NCBI GenBank assembly: GCA_038503035.1
Contig: JAVSML010025530.1
Span: 146,501 to 210,500 of the forward strand
Direction of reading: 5' to 3'
DNA: 64,000 nucleotides
Source: Crocodylus rhombifer
Lineage: Eukaryota > Chordata > Crocodylia > Crocodylidae
The translations under genes and the position numbers were made by a program. Shown here piece by piece: positions 22,936 through 35,884 of the stretch. Under the pieces are notes generated by a model that worked only from the letters and a program-made list of their open reading frames with translations, was not told where the DNA came from and searched no databases. Positions within the stretch are counted from its first letter, which is position 1. Every line of letters begins with the position of its first letter.

Positions 22936-24975
22936 AAGCTACCCTTACAATCTATTGCCAGAGCAACCCTGACCTGTATGCCATTATTATCACCTACACA
23001 AATGGGCATTACACGTTACTAAGTTTGAATCTTTCGTGGAGACAGATGGTAGCATTTTCCACCAATAAACGCAAATGTAAATGATTGCACACGATGTCAG
23101 GTAGCAGAGAATCAGGCCTAAACGCTTCCCTGAAACGTACCACTGATAATTAGAAGCATTTGTCCAATCCGCATATTGCCACTGACATAGCATAAGTTGC
23201 ATAAGATTTATGCACAACTGAAACAGGCACATTTCCCCTTTTTCTAGCCAATCACTGGAGGGGCTCACAACAGGCAGTCTGGAAACCTCTCTTCCCTTTG
23301 CAGACATGTTTTTTTCTTCTTTTTTCTTGCAATAAAGTTACACACAGCACTGTAAGGGGAAAATCTATCTGAAAACAATGGAAAACCCCAATAATATGAA
23401 TGGACATAGCTATACTGGCTATTGTGAGGCTGGGGTGGTTTGCAACAAGCTGAGGATCTGGCTCTTCACTGCCCATCAGGTCCCCAGACCAGACTGCATG
23501 GTTGAAACGGAGCCGAACATTTGGCCCTTGGTTCTGCAAAGAAATGCACTGATCTCCAGCTGCACCTGCGACTCCTAACCAACTCTTAACACGAGGTACC
23601 TGCTTGGTACAAAAAGCAGCCAGTAAATCAAGGTGTGTGAAGGGAATAGTATCATTAGTTCTCGTGTGTGCATCTGAGCAAGAAGTGCCTGATAAAAAAA
23701 AAAGACCCATTTGCCATTGCAACTATATCATACCTTCTACAAAAAGTCAGTTTGAGGTCACTGTTTTTGTCCAGTATTTCAATACATTAAATGCAATTAC
23801 TTCATTGTTGATTTACCTGTCATTAGAGGCATGTGTTTGAACATGATTTATTGAGTGAGTTTTGTGCCAGTTGACTTGCAATAGATTGCACAATATTCAA
23901 AAAGGCTCATTTGCTTGGCATTACATTAGAAGCAGGGTGATTGCAACACAAAGCAATGTAAATGAGTTCTGAGAGGCTCCATCATTCATGTTGTCATGTA
24001 CTGAATCCTATTATTATTTATTACCATAATTGTACTGTGTTTCCTGGGGCGATAAATTAGGACTGATGGGTCCCGCTGACAGCCAAGGACTGGACTCGCT
24101 CTATATAATTTAATAGGGATACTGTTGGGTCTCTGCTTGGAGGAGACTCAGGAAAGAATTTAGTAAGTGAAGAAAATCTTCTCTTAAGAAAAATATATCT
24201 AAAAAAAAAAAAAAAGTGAGTTTTTTTCCCCTCCCTTGGCAGCAATTTAGGTCTTGATAAAAGCTGCAAAGGAAATGTGAGTGCTCTGTCTTTCATAATA
24301 GGATTGTTAAAAAATCACTGTCCTGTGTCACAGCCTGTTTTATGCTCCCTGCTGACAGGCAGCCTATGATGACTGGGCACAGGGGGATGGGATGGCATAA
24401 AGGAGCAGCAGTTGCCTATAACAACTTCTAACCTTTAACTTGCCTGTTCAAATCCAGCCCAAGAAGGTAGCTAAAAACTGCTCCTATCTGACAGCTTCTG
24501 TGAAAGGAGGTTTGGGTTGGCAGGGGGCTGCTGGGGTCTAGATAATGACCTCACTGAAATGGCCTTTTGTTAAATTCTCATTGCAAGACCTGGGGAATCA
24601 GTGGGTCTTATGGACTGAAAACCCACTCAGGTCTTTCTATTACCCATGGAGAAGGCCTTGGCCCTTGAACAGTTACCCAGCTGTTCTCCCACCATGTCTG
24701 TGGGACATCCTTGGTTTCTGTCTTGTGGGGATGGATGGAGGGCTTCGGCATACACTGACAGCACACCAACATGCTGTTAACATGGGGCCAGATGGCTGCA
24801 AGGTTTAATTTTGTTGCTGAGCAGGAATTCACTACAGTGCAGAGGGTACAGCATTAGACCTCTTAAATCAGTCTCAAATGGTTCGGTCTTGATTGCTCCA
24901 CTGGGGGCCAATTCACCCCCCGGGCAGTCCTCTTACTAGGTAGTCCTAGCCACCAGCCCTAGGGATAATCCAAAG
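22936..24975. other. Noncoding stretch, nothing recognised
   Basis: AT-rich with A and T runs (an A14 run near 24202-24215). A 156-codon minus-strand frame at 23252-23722 has no domain and is probably chance. Confidence 0.5.
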
Positions 24976-24976
24976 A

Positions 24977-24978
<2 letters not shown>

Positions 24979-25064
<86 letters not shown>

Positions 25065-25127
25065 ATATAGATAGATAGATATCTCTCTCTATATCTATCT
25101 ATTTATCTCTAAATATCTATATATAAA
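24979..25127. repeat. Compound AT / AG / GATA microsatellite
   Basis: About 40 bases of AT repeats pass directly into about 42 bases of AG repeats, then into ATCT/GATA-type repeats that run in both orientations ('tagatagatagatat' and 'atctatctatt'). The last part can fold back on itself. Confidence 0.97.
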
Positions 25128-25375
25128 TGGACTCTAGAAGCATTTAATGGTTAGACCCACACACACCCATACATATATACATATAGGTCCAACGGTGCAA
25201 CACTTCCCTGTGCTTCTGATCATTTAATGCAACAGGCTTATGAGAAGCTTATGACATTTAAGACATGCATACATGCATGTGTGTGTACATGTGGGATGGT
25301 TATGATATTCAAGATATGTATACATATATGTGTGTGTATGCATGTGCGTGCGTGTATTATATACACACACATCAA
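25128..25375. repeat. Scattered CACA/TATA and TGTG low-complexity patches
   Basis: Short blocks such as 'cacacacccatacata' and 'atgtgtgtgtatgcatgtgc', separated by unique DNA. This is a degenerate extension of the neighbouring microsatellite. Confidence 0.7.
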
Positions 25376-27330
25376 AAGCTTGGCAAGTTGGACAAACCTG
25401 AGTATGGGTTCCAAAGTCTGGCCAGAGGAAGTTTGCTTTACTGGGCTACTTTAGCAGGGAAGTCCATAGCAAGGCTACAAATTTGCAGAGTTGTTTTCTT
25501 TTGGGCTCAACTTGGACACACCTTCCACTGGTATTTAAATTAAAAGCAAACACGCTTTTACATAAAATTATTGGTGAAATGAGAACTGCTCTGTGAGCCC
25601 TGCACCCTCCCAGTTGAACTCAGATGGGAAATAACAGCAGTTAAATTAAAAATCATTCCCTCTGATGTATCACAGGCCCATCTCTTAGAGAAGTCTAGCT
25701 TACATTTAGTCATCTGAATAAGGGACAGATTTTGCACCAGAGCTCAGCAACCAATGTGCACAGCCTGAACTGAGGTTTGGAAAATCGAGCCTATTTCTTC
25801 ATAACACTCCCTGCTCTCTACTGCTGAAAATAACCCCTCTGCAGGGAGCCAACAGAAAGCCAGTGCACCACATAAATCTCACTAAATCCCTCACAAGGAG
25901 ATGGCAATAAGGTCTCAGCAACAGCCGCCCCTGCACTGCAAAAGAACCAATTTCACCCTTTAGGGCTTCATTTTCTCTCATGCTATTTTTACACTGATGC
26001 AACTCCCCTGACTGTAGAAATGGCTCCTGATTTACACAGGGCTGAGAGAGATCTGAATCAAGAGGCTTTCGAGTGGAGCGCAGGAGCAGTGCAAAATGTC
26101 TGAGGGCAATTTTGATGTGTTCTTTGGAGCGCAATGCACCCTGTTTCTAGCAAGGCCCACGAGGAGGCAGCAGGTAGCACCCTGAACTCTCACCCATCCG
26201 CTGCTGAAAGGCTTGTTTCCTTCATATCACTGCTTGTTTCATAACCTGGAGGATTTTGTGCTCATGTGAAGTGTTGACTGAATGATAACCAAACCAGGGT
26301 TGCTTCCGACCTCAGCTCCTTTGAGTATCCCTAAAATGCCGGAGCAATGACATTTCGGAACCAGTGGTGGGCAAAATTCAAACGCCACATTCGCCGCTGC
26401 ACGTGAACGAACATCTGTACAACGCAGCCTGAGAGTTAGTGTTCTTCTAATCACTAGGGCTAATATTTTGCATAATTGATAACTAAAGATGCAACTTCCT
26501 ATACTTAGGCGGGTGAGCTGATACTAGCAAGAAGAGCCCCAGTAGAGCCAGTGATTGAATGAGCAGTGGTGAGTAGCTTCTGTGAGCAAATGTCAAAGTT
26601 GCTGAAGTAAAGCATTAGCTGTCTTACTCCTAAACTGAAGGCCCAATCCTCACATGGATTTTACTATGTATGAGTACAGCCTTACATCTTAAATGATCTC
26701 AGGGAGCCTCTTAGTAGTGACAAGCATTGCTCAGTACAAGTAATGGGTAGAGAAAGTGGGACCATTACAAGTGAATAAATACAAACTTAATGGAAGTATC
26801 TTAAATGCAATGGTGGGACCTGACAGCACGAGAGCTATGGTGCAATAACTCCTACCCCGGTGTGATGCTGGGCATCTTGCTGGGTGTCATCATAGGGATA
26901 AAGTGAATTATTTAGGATATGGGTAATAATTATTTCATTCAGAAGCATCTGAATTATGAAGCATCTTCCTCAAATGACCCTTTCCCTGAAGGCAACCATA
27001 GAAAAAGAACACAAGCCACTGGGTTTTGCTTTATTTCTGAACCAGGGTTCAAAAATAATCAGGGTTGGGGTGTGGGCAGTGCAGTGATGACTGCAACTCC
27101 CACTGTGACTCTTGGCCCTTTTTGTATATTTCCTATTTTAAAAAAAAGGGATAATACCTATCCCTGTTACAGGGAAGTGGGTGAAGGCTGTGAAGGCTTC
27201 AAGGATGGCAGTGCTCCATTAATGCATAGATTGCTATGAATTCAAATATATTCACTTCCACAAAAAAGAGAGGAAGTGATGGTTTTGATACCACTTTGTA
27301 ACTCAGGAGACTTTGGTCTAGTACCATGCT
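25376..27330. other. Noncoding stretch, nothing recognised
   Basis: Frames up to 111 codons (25799-26134, minus) and 106 codons (26919-27239, plus) carry no recognisable domain. No repeats identified. Confidence 0.55.
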
Positions 27331-27334
27331 TTAC

Positions 27335-27435
27335 CTGTCCTTGCCAATGGTGGGAAAAATCTCTTGTGCCTCAGTTTCCCATCTGTAAAATGGGGGTAAC
27401 AGCAGTACCCTGCCTCATAGTGGTGCCTAAATATG
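27335..27435 (+). repeat. MIR-type SINE relic
   Basis: Contains 'tgcctcagtttcccatctgt' followed directly by 'aaaatgggggtaacagcagt' and 'accctgcctcatag', the standard central-to-3' MIR block. Confidence 0.9.
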
Positions 27436-29475
27436 GCGATGAAGATATACATATAGATGTATGTCTAAGTTCATTCTCCATAAAAGAGAAGAATCTAATA
27501 CCACAGGGGGAAAGTGCCTCACTAAAAGGCTTTCCCTCGTTAATTTTATTGTAGGACACAATTAGGAATTCCTAAGGAAGACTATACTTCTGTTGTTGTT
27601 ACAAGCGACTGGATCATAGAAAATAGGGTGTTGGTTTTCAGAGCGTTATGGGCAGCAATGCAAAGGCAAGCCGTTTGTCCTAAACAAGAATTCACATTTG
27701 AAACAGACTTTGCAGGTTCTCCATGAGAGGCTGGACTCCTCCCCAAGGTTCCCGTTATTTGAAAGAAGTCATGGGATAAAACAGATGGGAAGTATGACAT
27801 GTGTGTTTGCGTGATGGTGCATGTGTCGGCCTGTCTCCATGCCTGGGGGTGCAGAGGAGGGATGGGTAAGTCATTAGAAGCAGCTACAGGCTCTGACCCA
27901 GTAGCGGTAGCAGATGCATGAATGCGGACTAGCTGATTCCTTCAGTAAGTCCCAGTGGCATCCCTTTGAGAAGCATCAGAGGAAATCTTTAAACCTACCC
28001 TTTTACAGAGCGAGTTAACAAGGTCATTATGATGAGGTTTTGGAGATAAAGAAAAAAAGAGGATGGAAAGGAGAAGAAACCCTAATAATGCTTGGCCTTG
28101 GCATACCCCTTTCTGTCAAAGAACACAGTAAATGAAGAGCTGCCGGATGAGACCAGGCTATTAGCCCTTATATAGTCCAGCAACCAACCCATATCTGTGA
28201 GTAACTAGGATCCGGCTGCATAAAACCTGGCAGAGGGGCAATTATGCAATACTCTGCCTACAAAGCCCTGTGTCTTTGACCCTCTATGAAATAGTGCTTT
28301 GCTGTTGCTCTGAAGCATGAGATCTTATTGAGCTGACCTCTCTCATCTCACCATCAGGAGGAGTCTGTCAATTCAATGCAAGTGAGACGTATTGACAAGA
28401 CAAGTTCCCCAAGTCCTACCCCGGTGTAAGAAGATGGCACACCCTCTCAGGGATCTGTCTGGAGCAGGTACAAGCCGCTTCAACTGAGCAGTGGTGGCTG
28501 CTAACTGTACAAAGGAGACTTATTCCCATGTTTCCCGGGTAGATGTAGCTGCCTTGACTCCATAGGCAGCCAAGCTAAATGAAGCACAGACTTGTGTCTT
28601 GTGTTTTTTGCTTTGTTTTTTAAATGGAGATCAAATAAAGTATGAGGGGCCCATTGGCATCCTCAGCCAGCAGCCCCAAATTACCTTAGAAATAAGGCAA
28701 TATATTAATTTTTATCCCAAAGGAGAATGAGCACTAGCCACGGAGAATGAGACAAAACCCACCTGTGTCTACAGTTGAGAGAGATTATCAGTCCTCCCTC
28801 CTTCCCCTCCCCATTGACTATTGCTCAAGATCACATTCCCTGTACCCCACACAGACATTTGAGACTCGTCACTCAGACATCAAAGGCGCATTTCCCTCTG
28901 CTTTCCGCAGCAGTGACACATTTTTGGCCAAGCATGTCACATTAATAGAACTCACTGTCAAACAACAGGGTTTTCAAACAATGGAAGGATTGTGCAGTGT
29001 GAGGCATGGCTGATGGGCAGATCACCAGGTAACCTGATGCAGGAGCTATAAAATATCACAGAGACACAAGCAAAAGGCATGGAGACTCAATTTGCAAAGA
29101 AACTTGTGGTTTGAAGAGATTTTTTTTTTTAAGTATATATTTTGGAACTGGCCCTGGCACAGGGCTGTGTTGGGTTTTCAGTCCTGCCCATAGTTTAATG
29201 AGCAGATTTCCTTAAATGGTGCAGTATTTCTTTGTTTTTTTCCAAAACCTCCCTTCCTGGTACATTCCCTCTATCCATCCCTTAATTGACTGGGACAAAT
29301 TATGGGTAAAGTCCTACTGCCTTCATGGAGCCCAGCTCCCACTGGTTGCAGCGATTATGCATTTAGGGTTACATTTTGCTGTTCGCTGGCACCTTCCAGC
29401 TTTCCTCAGAGTGTCTTTCACCTGCAAAGCAGCACCCCTTTCAGGTGTCCACCTGCACAGAAATGGAGGCAGTCA
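27436..29475. other. Noncoding stretch, nothing recognised
   Basis: No supported gene or repeat. Composition is ordinary. Confidence 0.55.
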
Positions 29476-29478
29476 ACA

Positions 29479-29600
29479 ATAATAGATTTTTAGGCCTAGA
29501 AAGGACTTTTAGATCATGTAGGCTGACTTAGTGCGTTTCGCAGTGCACAGGTTTTCTGAGTGGCCTCCAACTAGTGCATTTCTTTAACTGAATGATTCAA
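29479..29600 (-). mobile_element. CR1-like 3' end fragment, old
   Basis: Reads on the plus strand as 'atagatttttaggcctagaa', 'aggacttttagatcatgtag' and 'gctgactta', the complement of the CR1 3' phrase 'gatcatctag.ctgac..'. This subfamily ('aatcatagatttttaggc') differs from the other copies here. Confidence 0.65.
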
Positions 29601-29795
29601 GTTCAGGGGCAGACACAGAGTATTAGGACAGGGAGCTGCACTCTTTCAACACTCTGCGGGACTAGCAACTGCACAGTTTTATCCTCCAAGGTCCTATCCA
29701 GAAGGTAGCCCATGGTTATCACTTATAGGCTCCAGTCTGTCACCCAGCATGAAGTTTGCAGCTAGTATTGAATGTCCCTATTACTGAAGTTTCAG

Positions 29796-29796
<1 letters not shown>

Positions 29797-29855
<59 letters not shown>

Positions 29856-29865
29856 NNNNNNNNNN

Positions 29866-29912
<47 letters not shown>

Positions 29913-29926
29913 GAGAGAGAGAGAGG
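29797..29926. repeat. AGAC tetranucleotide microsatellite with a 10-N assembly gap
   Basis: AGAC units run from 29797 to 29855 and from 29866 to 29911, then become GA repeats to 29926. Bases 29856-29865 are N. A fixed run of ten N inside a perfect microsatellite is a placeholder where the assembly could not cross the repeat, so the true length is unknown. Confidence 0.98.
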
Positions 29927-32900
29927 ATGGCACGTGGAAGAAGTTCGCTTAAAGTTAAAAGACTCATCTCCAGGATGACCTTACTCTCAGAGGCAGGTTC
30001 TCCCCAAAGATAACTGAGGTCTCTCAGCAGCAAAATTGCCACAGATCATCCTGTCTCTGCTTTTAACATCAGCAAAGGATTCCAGTCCTACAGGATAATC
30101 AACTCTGCTTTGCACCAACTTTCAACTCGCATAATGTTTTCGGGTTCTCCACAGTGATTTTAAGGCACAGAGGTAGTGAGAAGTAGGCAGAAAACTGCAC
30201 GGCTTCTTATTCATGATCTCCCTGGTACATTTTTGCCTTACTGCCTCACACAGCAAACCACTTGTGCCATGCTGGAGAAGAATTTCTGGCACACCTTTAG
30301 AAGAAGAAACATAATCCCTCCTCTCCCTTCCCCGTACACACACATTCCTGGGCAATAGGAAGACTATAAGACCCATAGTTGTCTGCTTTCCAGCCCCAGA
30401 CATCCTCTTTTCTGTTTTCAGTTGCTCTTTAGATACGGCAAGTTCATACTAACCCCTGTGCTCTCCCCAGTGCCCAAGGCAGCCTTTATCCAGGCCACAA
30501 GGTCTTTGTAAGGGGTTGAAGCTTCACAACCCAGGGAGCAAGTAAGTCCTTGCCCCAAAGCACTTGCATTTAAAAAAAAAAAAGAAAGAGAGAGACAAGG
30601 GAAGGGTCAAAACAACTGCAGTAAGCTCTGGCCAGTGTCAAACAGGCCACTACACATCCATTAGATAGTAAGGACTTTTAGCCCCCAGCGACCTGGTCTG
30701 AATTTAAACCAGTAACCTAAAGGTCAAAAGGCTACATATTCCATTTGCTGTCTCTATAGGGGTATTTCACATGGCCTTGATGAAGTCCCATAAGTTGTGC
30801 ATCCTTACACGTGTCTCTGGGAATTTTACGGTGATGCAAACTACAAGCGACTGGAGAGATGAAGATATTAAGCATGTGTTTTTGTCAGTTATGGCCATTA
30901 TCATTAGCACACCAGCTACTATTCCCCACATATTCCTTTTAGAACCGTTTACAGCTGAAACATTTTTAATAGCTTGATGAATATGAATGCAACATTTATA
31001 ACCATTTACACATATGAGACTTTGAGGTGCACATCTTTCATTGCAGGCACATAACCTCCTATTAACACATTGTCATACCGATGGGTGGGTAGCGAAGAAG
31101 AGGATCCCCAGTTTGGATGGAAAGATTAGGACATTATTGCTAAAGCACAGCTCAGAAATCTCTCTTATTGCTGCCCCAGCCTTTTCTCCCCAGTCACACA
31201 CCTATTTAGACTCTTTATACTTTCATTAATGGTGGAAAAATGCAGGGCATTACATCTGTTAGCAGACATAATTTTAGACAAATACAACTTCTTATCAAAT
31301 AAGCCTGCAATAAATGTTTCATGAACAGAACCCTTCAATAGAACTCCCAACACTAATTTAATGAGAAGTATCAAATGAATTTTTTTTATTCTGATATCTC
31401 CCCTGAGACAAATGATACTTTGCAGGCCTATTTTTAACAAATGAATTATTGACTTAAACTGGCACAATTAATCACAATATAATGGGATCAGGGGATGTTA
31501 GTGGCTCATTCATCACAGCAGATGATGAGTACTGACTCTTCCAAGAAATGAGGCCCTTTAATCACTCCCAGATTAACAGCTACATGCTTTCAAATTTCAA
31601 TCACAAGGAAGTGGAAGCAGGGAGTGACAAGAGCCCACTTCTGGAGGAAGGGAGAAAGCAGAAGCGTCCCTTAACCTGCAAGGGAAGCATTGCTCATGAA
31701 CTCAAGAGAGGCACCTGATTTCCATTCAGAAAAAAGGAGAAATGCAAAATTATACTCAGTTACCATGAGCTCTGGCTCTTGCAGCCCTTACACAGTCAAG
31801 CCACTGGACCGATTTAATGAACACTAAGCAGGCTCATCACATAGCAGACTGCTGAGCACATTCCCCTATGGGAAAATCCTATAGAAAATCCTCTTAATTA
31901 ATTCTCTTCTTAATAGAATATCCTCTCTCAGGGCATTTGGAAACAGCCTGGAAGAGTTGCTGTAGAATTTCATTTCCAGCTACAGAAAAGGTTTCCTTTC
32001 CTAGTCCGTGTCAGAGATTTTGGGGAGCTCTCAGTATTGCCTACACCCAACTTCATTCCTATTGAAAGGCAGATCCGCAAATTGGGCTCTGAGAGCCCAG
32101 TCCTGTGACTAATGGCACCAAAGTCAAGAAATCTGTGAGCAGGCTCAGCAGTCTGCTGATGATCTTTCTATTGCAAAAAAATGAGCCTTGCTGTTGCAAA
32201 AACTGCTTAAACCTGGGAGCAACAACTTTGACCTGGAGGACATCTAGCTCATGGAGCCCCCCAGGAACCTGATTCTGTTATCTCTGCTCAGTACAAGAAA
32301 CATCTTACAAGTGGGACACATGTCACTGAATATTTACCTTTTCCTGAATCAGCACCCAAGGCTTATGCAGTTAATTTTCTTGCTTCCCTTTCCCCATCCC
32401 CAGTCCGGTCTGGCTGGATGCTTATTATGAAAGTTACCCCAGTATCACATAGCCAGACTTGGAGATCAAGTATGAAGTTATTCAGCATGACTTAGGAAGT
32501 GTGAAGTGTTGGCCCTACCAGCCCCTACACTGTATTGTGTATTGCTTCCAAAGTAGCCTCAGTTTCCCTTTGGTCTCTACAGCTTCCTCAGAAGCAAAAT
32601 GCACACATCAACCATCCCTTGCACCTTAGAGTTATCACAGCTATCTGGGCAGCAGGATCAAGCAAGTATACTCCTGAACAAAAATCGTCTGCCACCAGTT
32701 GCTATAAAGTCTTCTACATCGCTCCTACTTGGGGCTACAATCAATCCACTGCCTTAAATCAACAATATAGTCACCCTGTTTCTTTTCCATGGGTGCTAGC
32801 ATTTAGTTGAGCAGCAAGCAGCTACAGGCTTCTCCTCTTTGCCTGTTCCCTACAGACTACTCTCCATCCCATTACAGCAGAAACAACAATCTCCAATGAC

Positions 32901-33095
32901 TTGCAGAAAGCCTTTATAATAGTAATCATGTCACATGATCCTCCCTACCTGCCTGAAGCACAGGAATAAGGTTGGGTGTTAACCCCTTCCTACATAGATC
33001 TAGCCCTCCAATGAAGTAGCTGGACTTAGCCTTAGCAGAGAAGCTACTTGCATGGCACTGAGTTTGCAGTGATATTCCATGTTTTGTTCACTACC
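29927..33095. other. Long noncoding stretch, AT-rich in the middle
   Basis: No gene seen. Segment 31170-31500 is repeat-free, AT-rich and dense in TAATTA-like and 'caataaa' words. It could be a conserved noncoding element but this needs alignment. An A12 run with purines occurs near 30570-30597. Confidence 0.5.
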
Positions 33096-33098
33096 AGC

Positions 33099-33171
33099 CT
33101 AGTGCAGGGGGACTGGACCCCATGATGTACAAGGTCCCTTCCAGCCCCTAACAATCTAGGAATCTATGAAC
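33099..33171 (+). mobile_element. CR1 3' end fragment
   Basis: Clear tail wording 'gcagggggactggacccca', 'aggtcccttccagccccta' and terminal 'aggaatctatgaa'. Only about 70 bases remain, a severely 5'-truncated insertion. Confidence 0.92.
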
Positions 33172-33706
33172 TTCAGCAGCAAGCTGTTGCAAATAAAACA
33201 ACGAATGCAGCCCCATAAAAGTCACATATCAGGCAAAGCACTGAAGCCCATGATTCAGTTGCACTGAGATCCCATTGCAACATCGCACAATGGCAGTCAC
33301 TGCAAATGCCACAGACCCCTCCCCAGACATCATTTGAACCCTCTAAATTGGACATGCACGGTGCTGTAGCGATTTTTTAAAATTAAGGTTTAAATCTTTA
33401 ATGGCAGAGCAAGTGAAAGGAAATTATCAGCAATGTCTCTGAGCACAGACTGAAAATGCAGCAAAAGGCAAAGCTCAGGGCAAATAATGGAGCATGTTTT
33501 TCTAATCTGTAAGACTTGAGACTGTGGTTCTGTGTTTCCTCAGAGTTAGTGACATCCCAAATACTTTGAGCAGAATTGTTTCCTGCAGCCTGCTCCGCTT
33601 TAGGTGCTTGCAATACCATGGATGCTTGCAGGGACAATACAGTACTCAGCATTACTCAGTGCAAACAGAATCAGAGCTGTTGGCCTTCAAAATGAAACTC
33701 TGGCTT
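33172..33706. other. Noncoding stretch, nothing recognised
   Basis: No coding or repeat signal found. Confidence 0.55.
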
Positions 33707-34373
33707 CTTGTACACACCACGGGGGTTTAATTCAGTTTAGTTCTCCCTAAATTGAAATGGTGGGTTTTTAAAAACATGGCTTTGATTTAGGGAGAATTAA
33801 ACTGAGCTAACCCCCTGTGGCATGAACTCAAAGGTGGGGGCCCGATCCTTACCTGCCCCTTCGGCGGTTGGGGCGGGGGGACGAGCTCCCGGCAGGTGGA
33901 CCAGTTTCTGAGCTGCGCAGGGGCCCCCAGGCAGCACCTGCCTGCTGCTACCAGCGTCCCGGGGGTGCCGTGGCCATAGAGGGAAGCACCAGGACCCTGC
34001 ACAGTTCAGGCAGGCTCCAGGGGGGAAAAAGAAAAAAAGATCAGGGTCACCCCCCATTTTTTTTTGTTCCACGGAGCCTGCCTGCTGTCAGGTCCCGCAG
34101 CCCCTGAGCTGCACGGGGCCCACCAAGCCCCGAGCACGCTGGCTTCCAGCACCCCGTGCACCGTTGCACTTCATTAGGCAGCAAACTAAAACACCTTGGA
34201 GATGTTTTATCATGCTACACACCAAAGTCATTTAAAGCAGAGTACGCCACCGAGCATGCAAACAGCAATGCCATTAAAGCCGAATACACCTCTGAACATG
34301 CAAGCAGCCATTAAAGCGGTGCAAAAGGGCATTTAAGCTGCTTTAAAGACCAATTTTGTGGCATGTACAAAGG
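33707..34373. mobile_element. GC-rich non-autonomous element with inverted ends
   Basis: The left end is 'cttgtacacaccac'; the right end in reverse is 'tttgtacatgccac' (12 of 14 match). Both sides are flanked by 'ggctt' (33702-33706 and 34372-34376), a possible 5-bp duplication. A subterminal hairpin lies at 33717-33820. The left half is GC-rich, and the right half has imperfect units beginning 'cattaaagc' at 34229, 34272 and 34309. No transposase is encoded. A base composition so unlike its flanks supports an inserted unit. The family is not recognised. Confidence 0.65.
33717..33820. repeat. 37-nt inverted repeat (subterminal hairpin)
   Basis: Arms 33717-33753 and 33784-33820 pair with 6 mismatches and no gap around a 30-nt loop. 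The shared core is 'tttagggagaa'. It lies within the element above, next to its left end. Confidence 0.85.
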
Positions 34374-34454
34374 CTTTCCTTTTCTATAGTTTGGGTTTCT
34401 AACCACATTTTTCCTTCAGTTCTTCTCTCAGATCTATGCCAAGAAGCAGAGAAA

Positions 34455-34650
34455 TTTCAGACCAGCGCAAACCCATGGTCCATCTAGTTTATCCTGCTTC
34501 TGACAGCAGCCAGCATCAGGTACTTCACAGGAAGATGCAAGAAACACTTATAACTGGATAATCTGCCTTACATGAAGGTCTCTTCCTAATCAATCACTTA
34601 CAGTTAAAGGTGGTCTTTAGCCCTTAAACATGAGGTCTTATTTCTCTTCC
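34455..34650 (-). mobile_element. CR1 fragment of a second subfamily
   Basis: Plus-strand wording 'cccatggtccatctagttta', 'gcttctgacagcagccagca', 'aggaagatgcaagaaac' and 'aacatgaggtcttatttctc' is the complement of the CR1 subfamily whose 3' end reads 'ggaccattggtctgacccag'. The true 3' end at the left is lost. Confidence 0.85.
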
Positions 34651-35320
34651 AACATGCCTTTGCTTATCAGTAAGTGCTGTAAACTCAGATATGCCTGTAG
34701 TCCATACCGGCATTCAATACCCCTTTGATTACTTCTGTCTCACCACATTGGTTGAGTTGAGGGCTCGGCTCAGTCATTTTCCAGGATCCCTGTCTGGTGG
34801 TTCTTGTGAAGCTGAGCCACTGCCCTTTGTTTTCAAATCATTGGATAAAACGGATAGAAAGCAGTGCAATAAAGAAAGCTCTTTCCCATTGAGGTGCCAG
34901 GACCTAGGCTAGAACCAAGAGCTTTCTGTCTCCTAGAGAGCAGGCATCACATTGAATCACACAACTTCTCTTCATCCTTATGCTTATATACCACCTCAGA
35001 TATTGCTCATTGACAAAGAAAGTCCTATCAGAAACTATTCCAAGATTTAAAGAGGAAGCTAGGCTCATCATCGTAAGTGTTGTTTGTTACTCAGCATGAT
35101 AGGGATAGTAACCAGATATTATTTTAAAATCACATAAGCTTATCAACAGAAGGGCCATGAAATAATTTTATTTCTCCCACTACACAGCTTGCTAACTTAG
35201 TTATGGAAATTTTTGCCTTCCTTTGTAGCAAAAGGCCAAGGCTGGAGGCAGGATACTCTCCCAGAATGCTTTGAGAGAGCATGGCCAGTAATCACTGTCC
35301 TCTTGATAAATAAGATTGAC
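34651..35320. other. Noncoding stretch, nothing recognised
   Basis: No gene-like frame or named repeat. Confidence 0.55.
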
Positions 35321-35323
35321 TGT

Positions 35324-35534
35324 TTCATAGACTTCATAGATACTAGGGCTGGAGGGGACCTCAGACGACCATCGAGTCCAGTCCCCTGCCCTGGGGCAGG
35401 AAGTCAGCTGGGGTCATAGGTTCCCAGCAAGATAAGCATCCAATTTTCTCCTTAAGGCGTTCAAAGTAGGTGCTGGGAGGCTATTCCAGACCTCGGGGGC
35501 TCGGACAGTAAAGAAATTCTTCCTTATGTCCAGT
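35324..35534 (-). mobile_element. CR1 3' region, reverse orientation
   Basis: Begins with the reversed tail 'ttcatagacttcatagatac', then 'agggctggaggggacctcag', 'gagtccagtcccctgccc', and ends in 'aaagaaattcttccttatgt', which is the reversed C-terminal coding part. The order is exactly that of a 5'-truncated CR1. Confidence 0.93.
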
Positions 35535-35884
35535 CAACTAAAAAAAAGATTGACTAAAAAAAGGTCTGCGCTGCATTATAACAACTCTAAAATCTGACGT
35601 AGTCAAGCCAGTCAGTCATACATCTGCCCCTCAAATAGGGGTTTTCTCAGCAAGCTGTGTCAGAATAAAAACTACGGTGCCTTGTCTCCACTAGGATTTT
35701 ACAGTGAGATGGTACTCTCACATTAGCTGCCTTTCTAATTCAGTGAGGGCTGTGTTACCTTTTTTTCTAATTGAAAAGCAGAGATGCCAATAATGGCTTC
35801 TTATTTATCCATTATGTACCTATATTTGTAAGCAAAGAAAAGACAATATTGAAAAATGAATCTCATGTTTAATATTGGAAGGGG
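35535..35884. other. AT-rich noncoding stretch
   Basis: Nothing recognised; short A runs only. Confidence 0.55.

Noticed and set aside
23252..23722. 156-codon minus-strand frame
   Set aside because: No domain or signal; the plus strand also has open frames here, as in random DNA.
29740..30042. Frames running through the AGAC repeat and N gap
   Set aside because: Low complexity with unresolved bases; no coding meaning.
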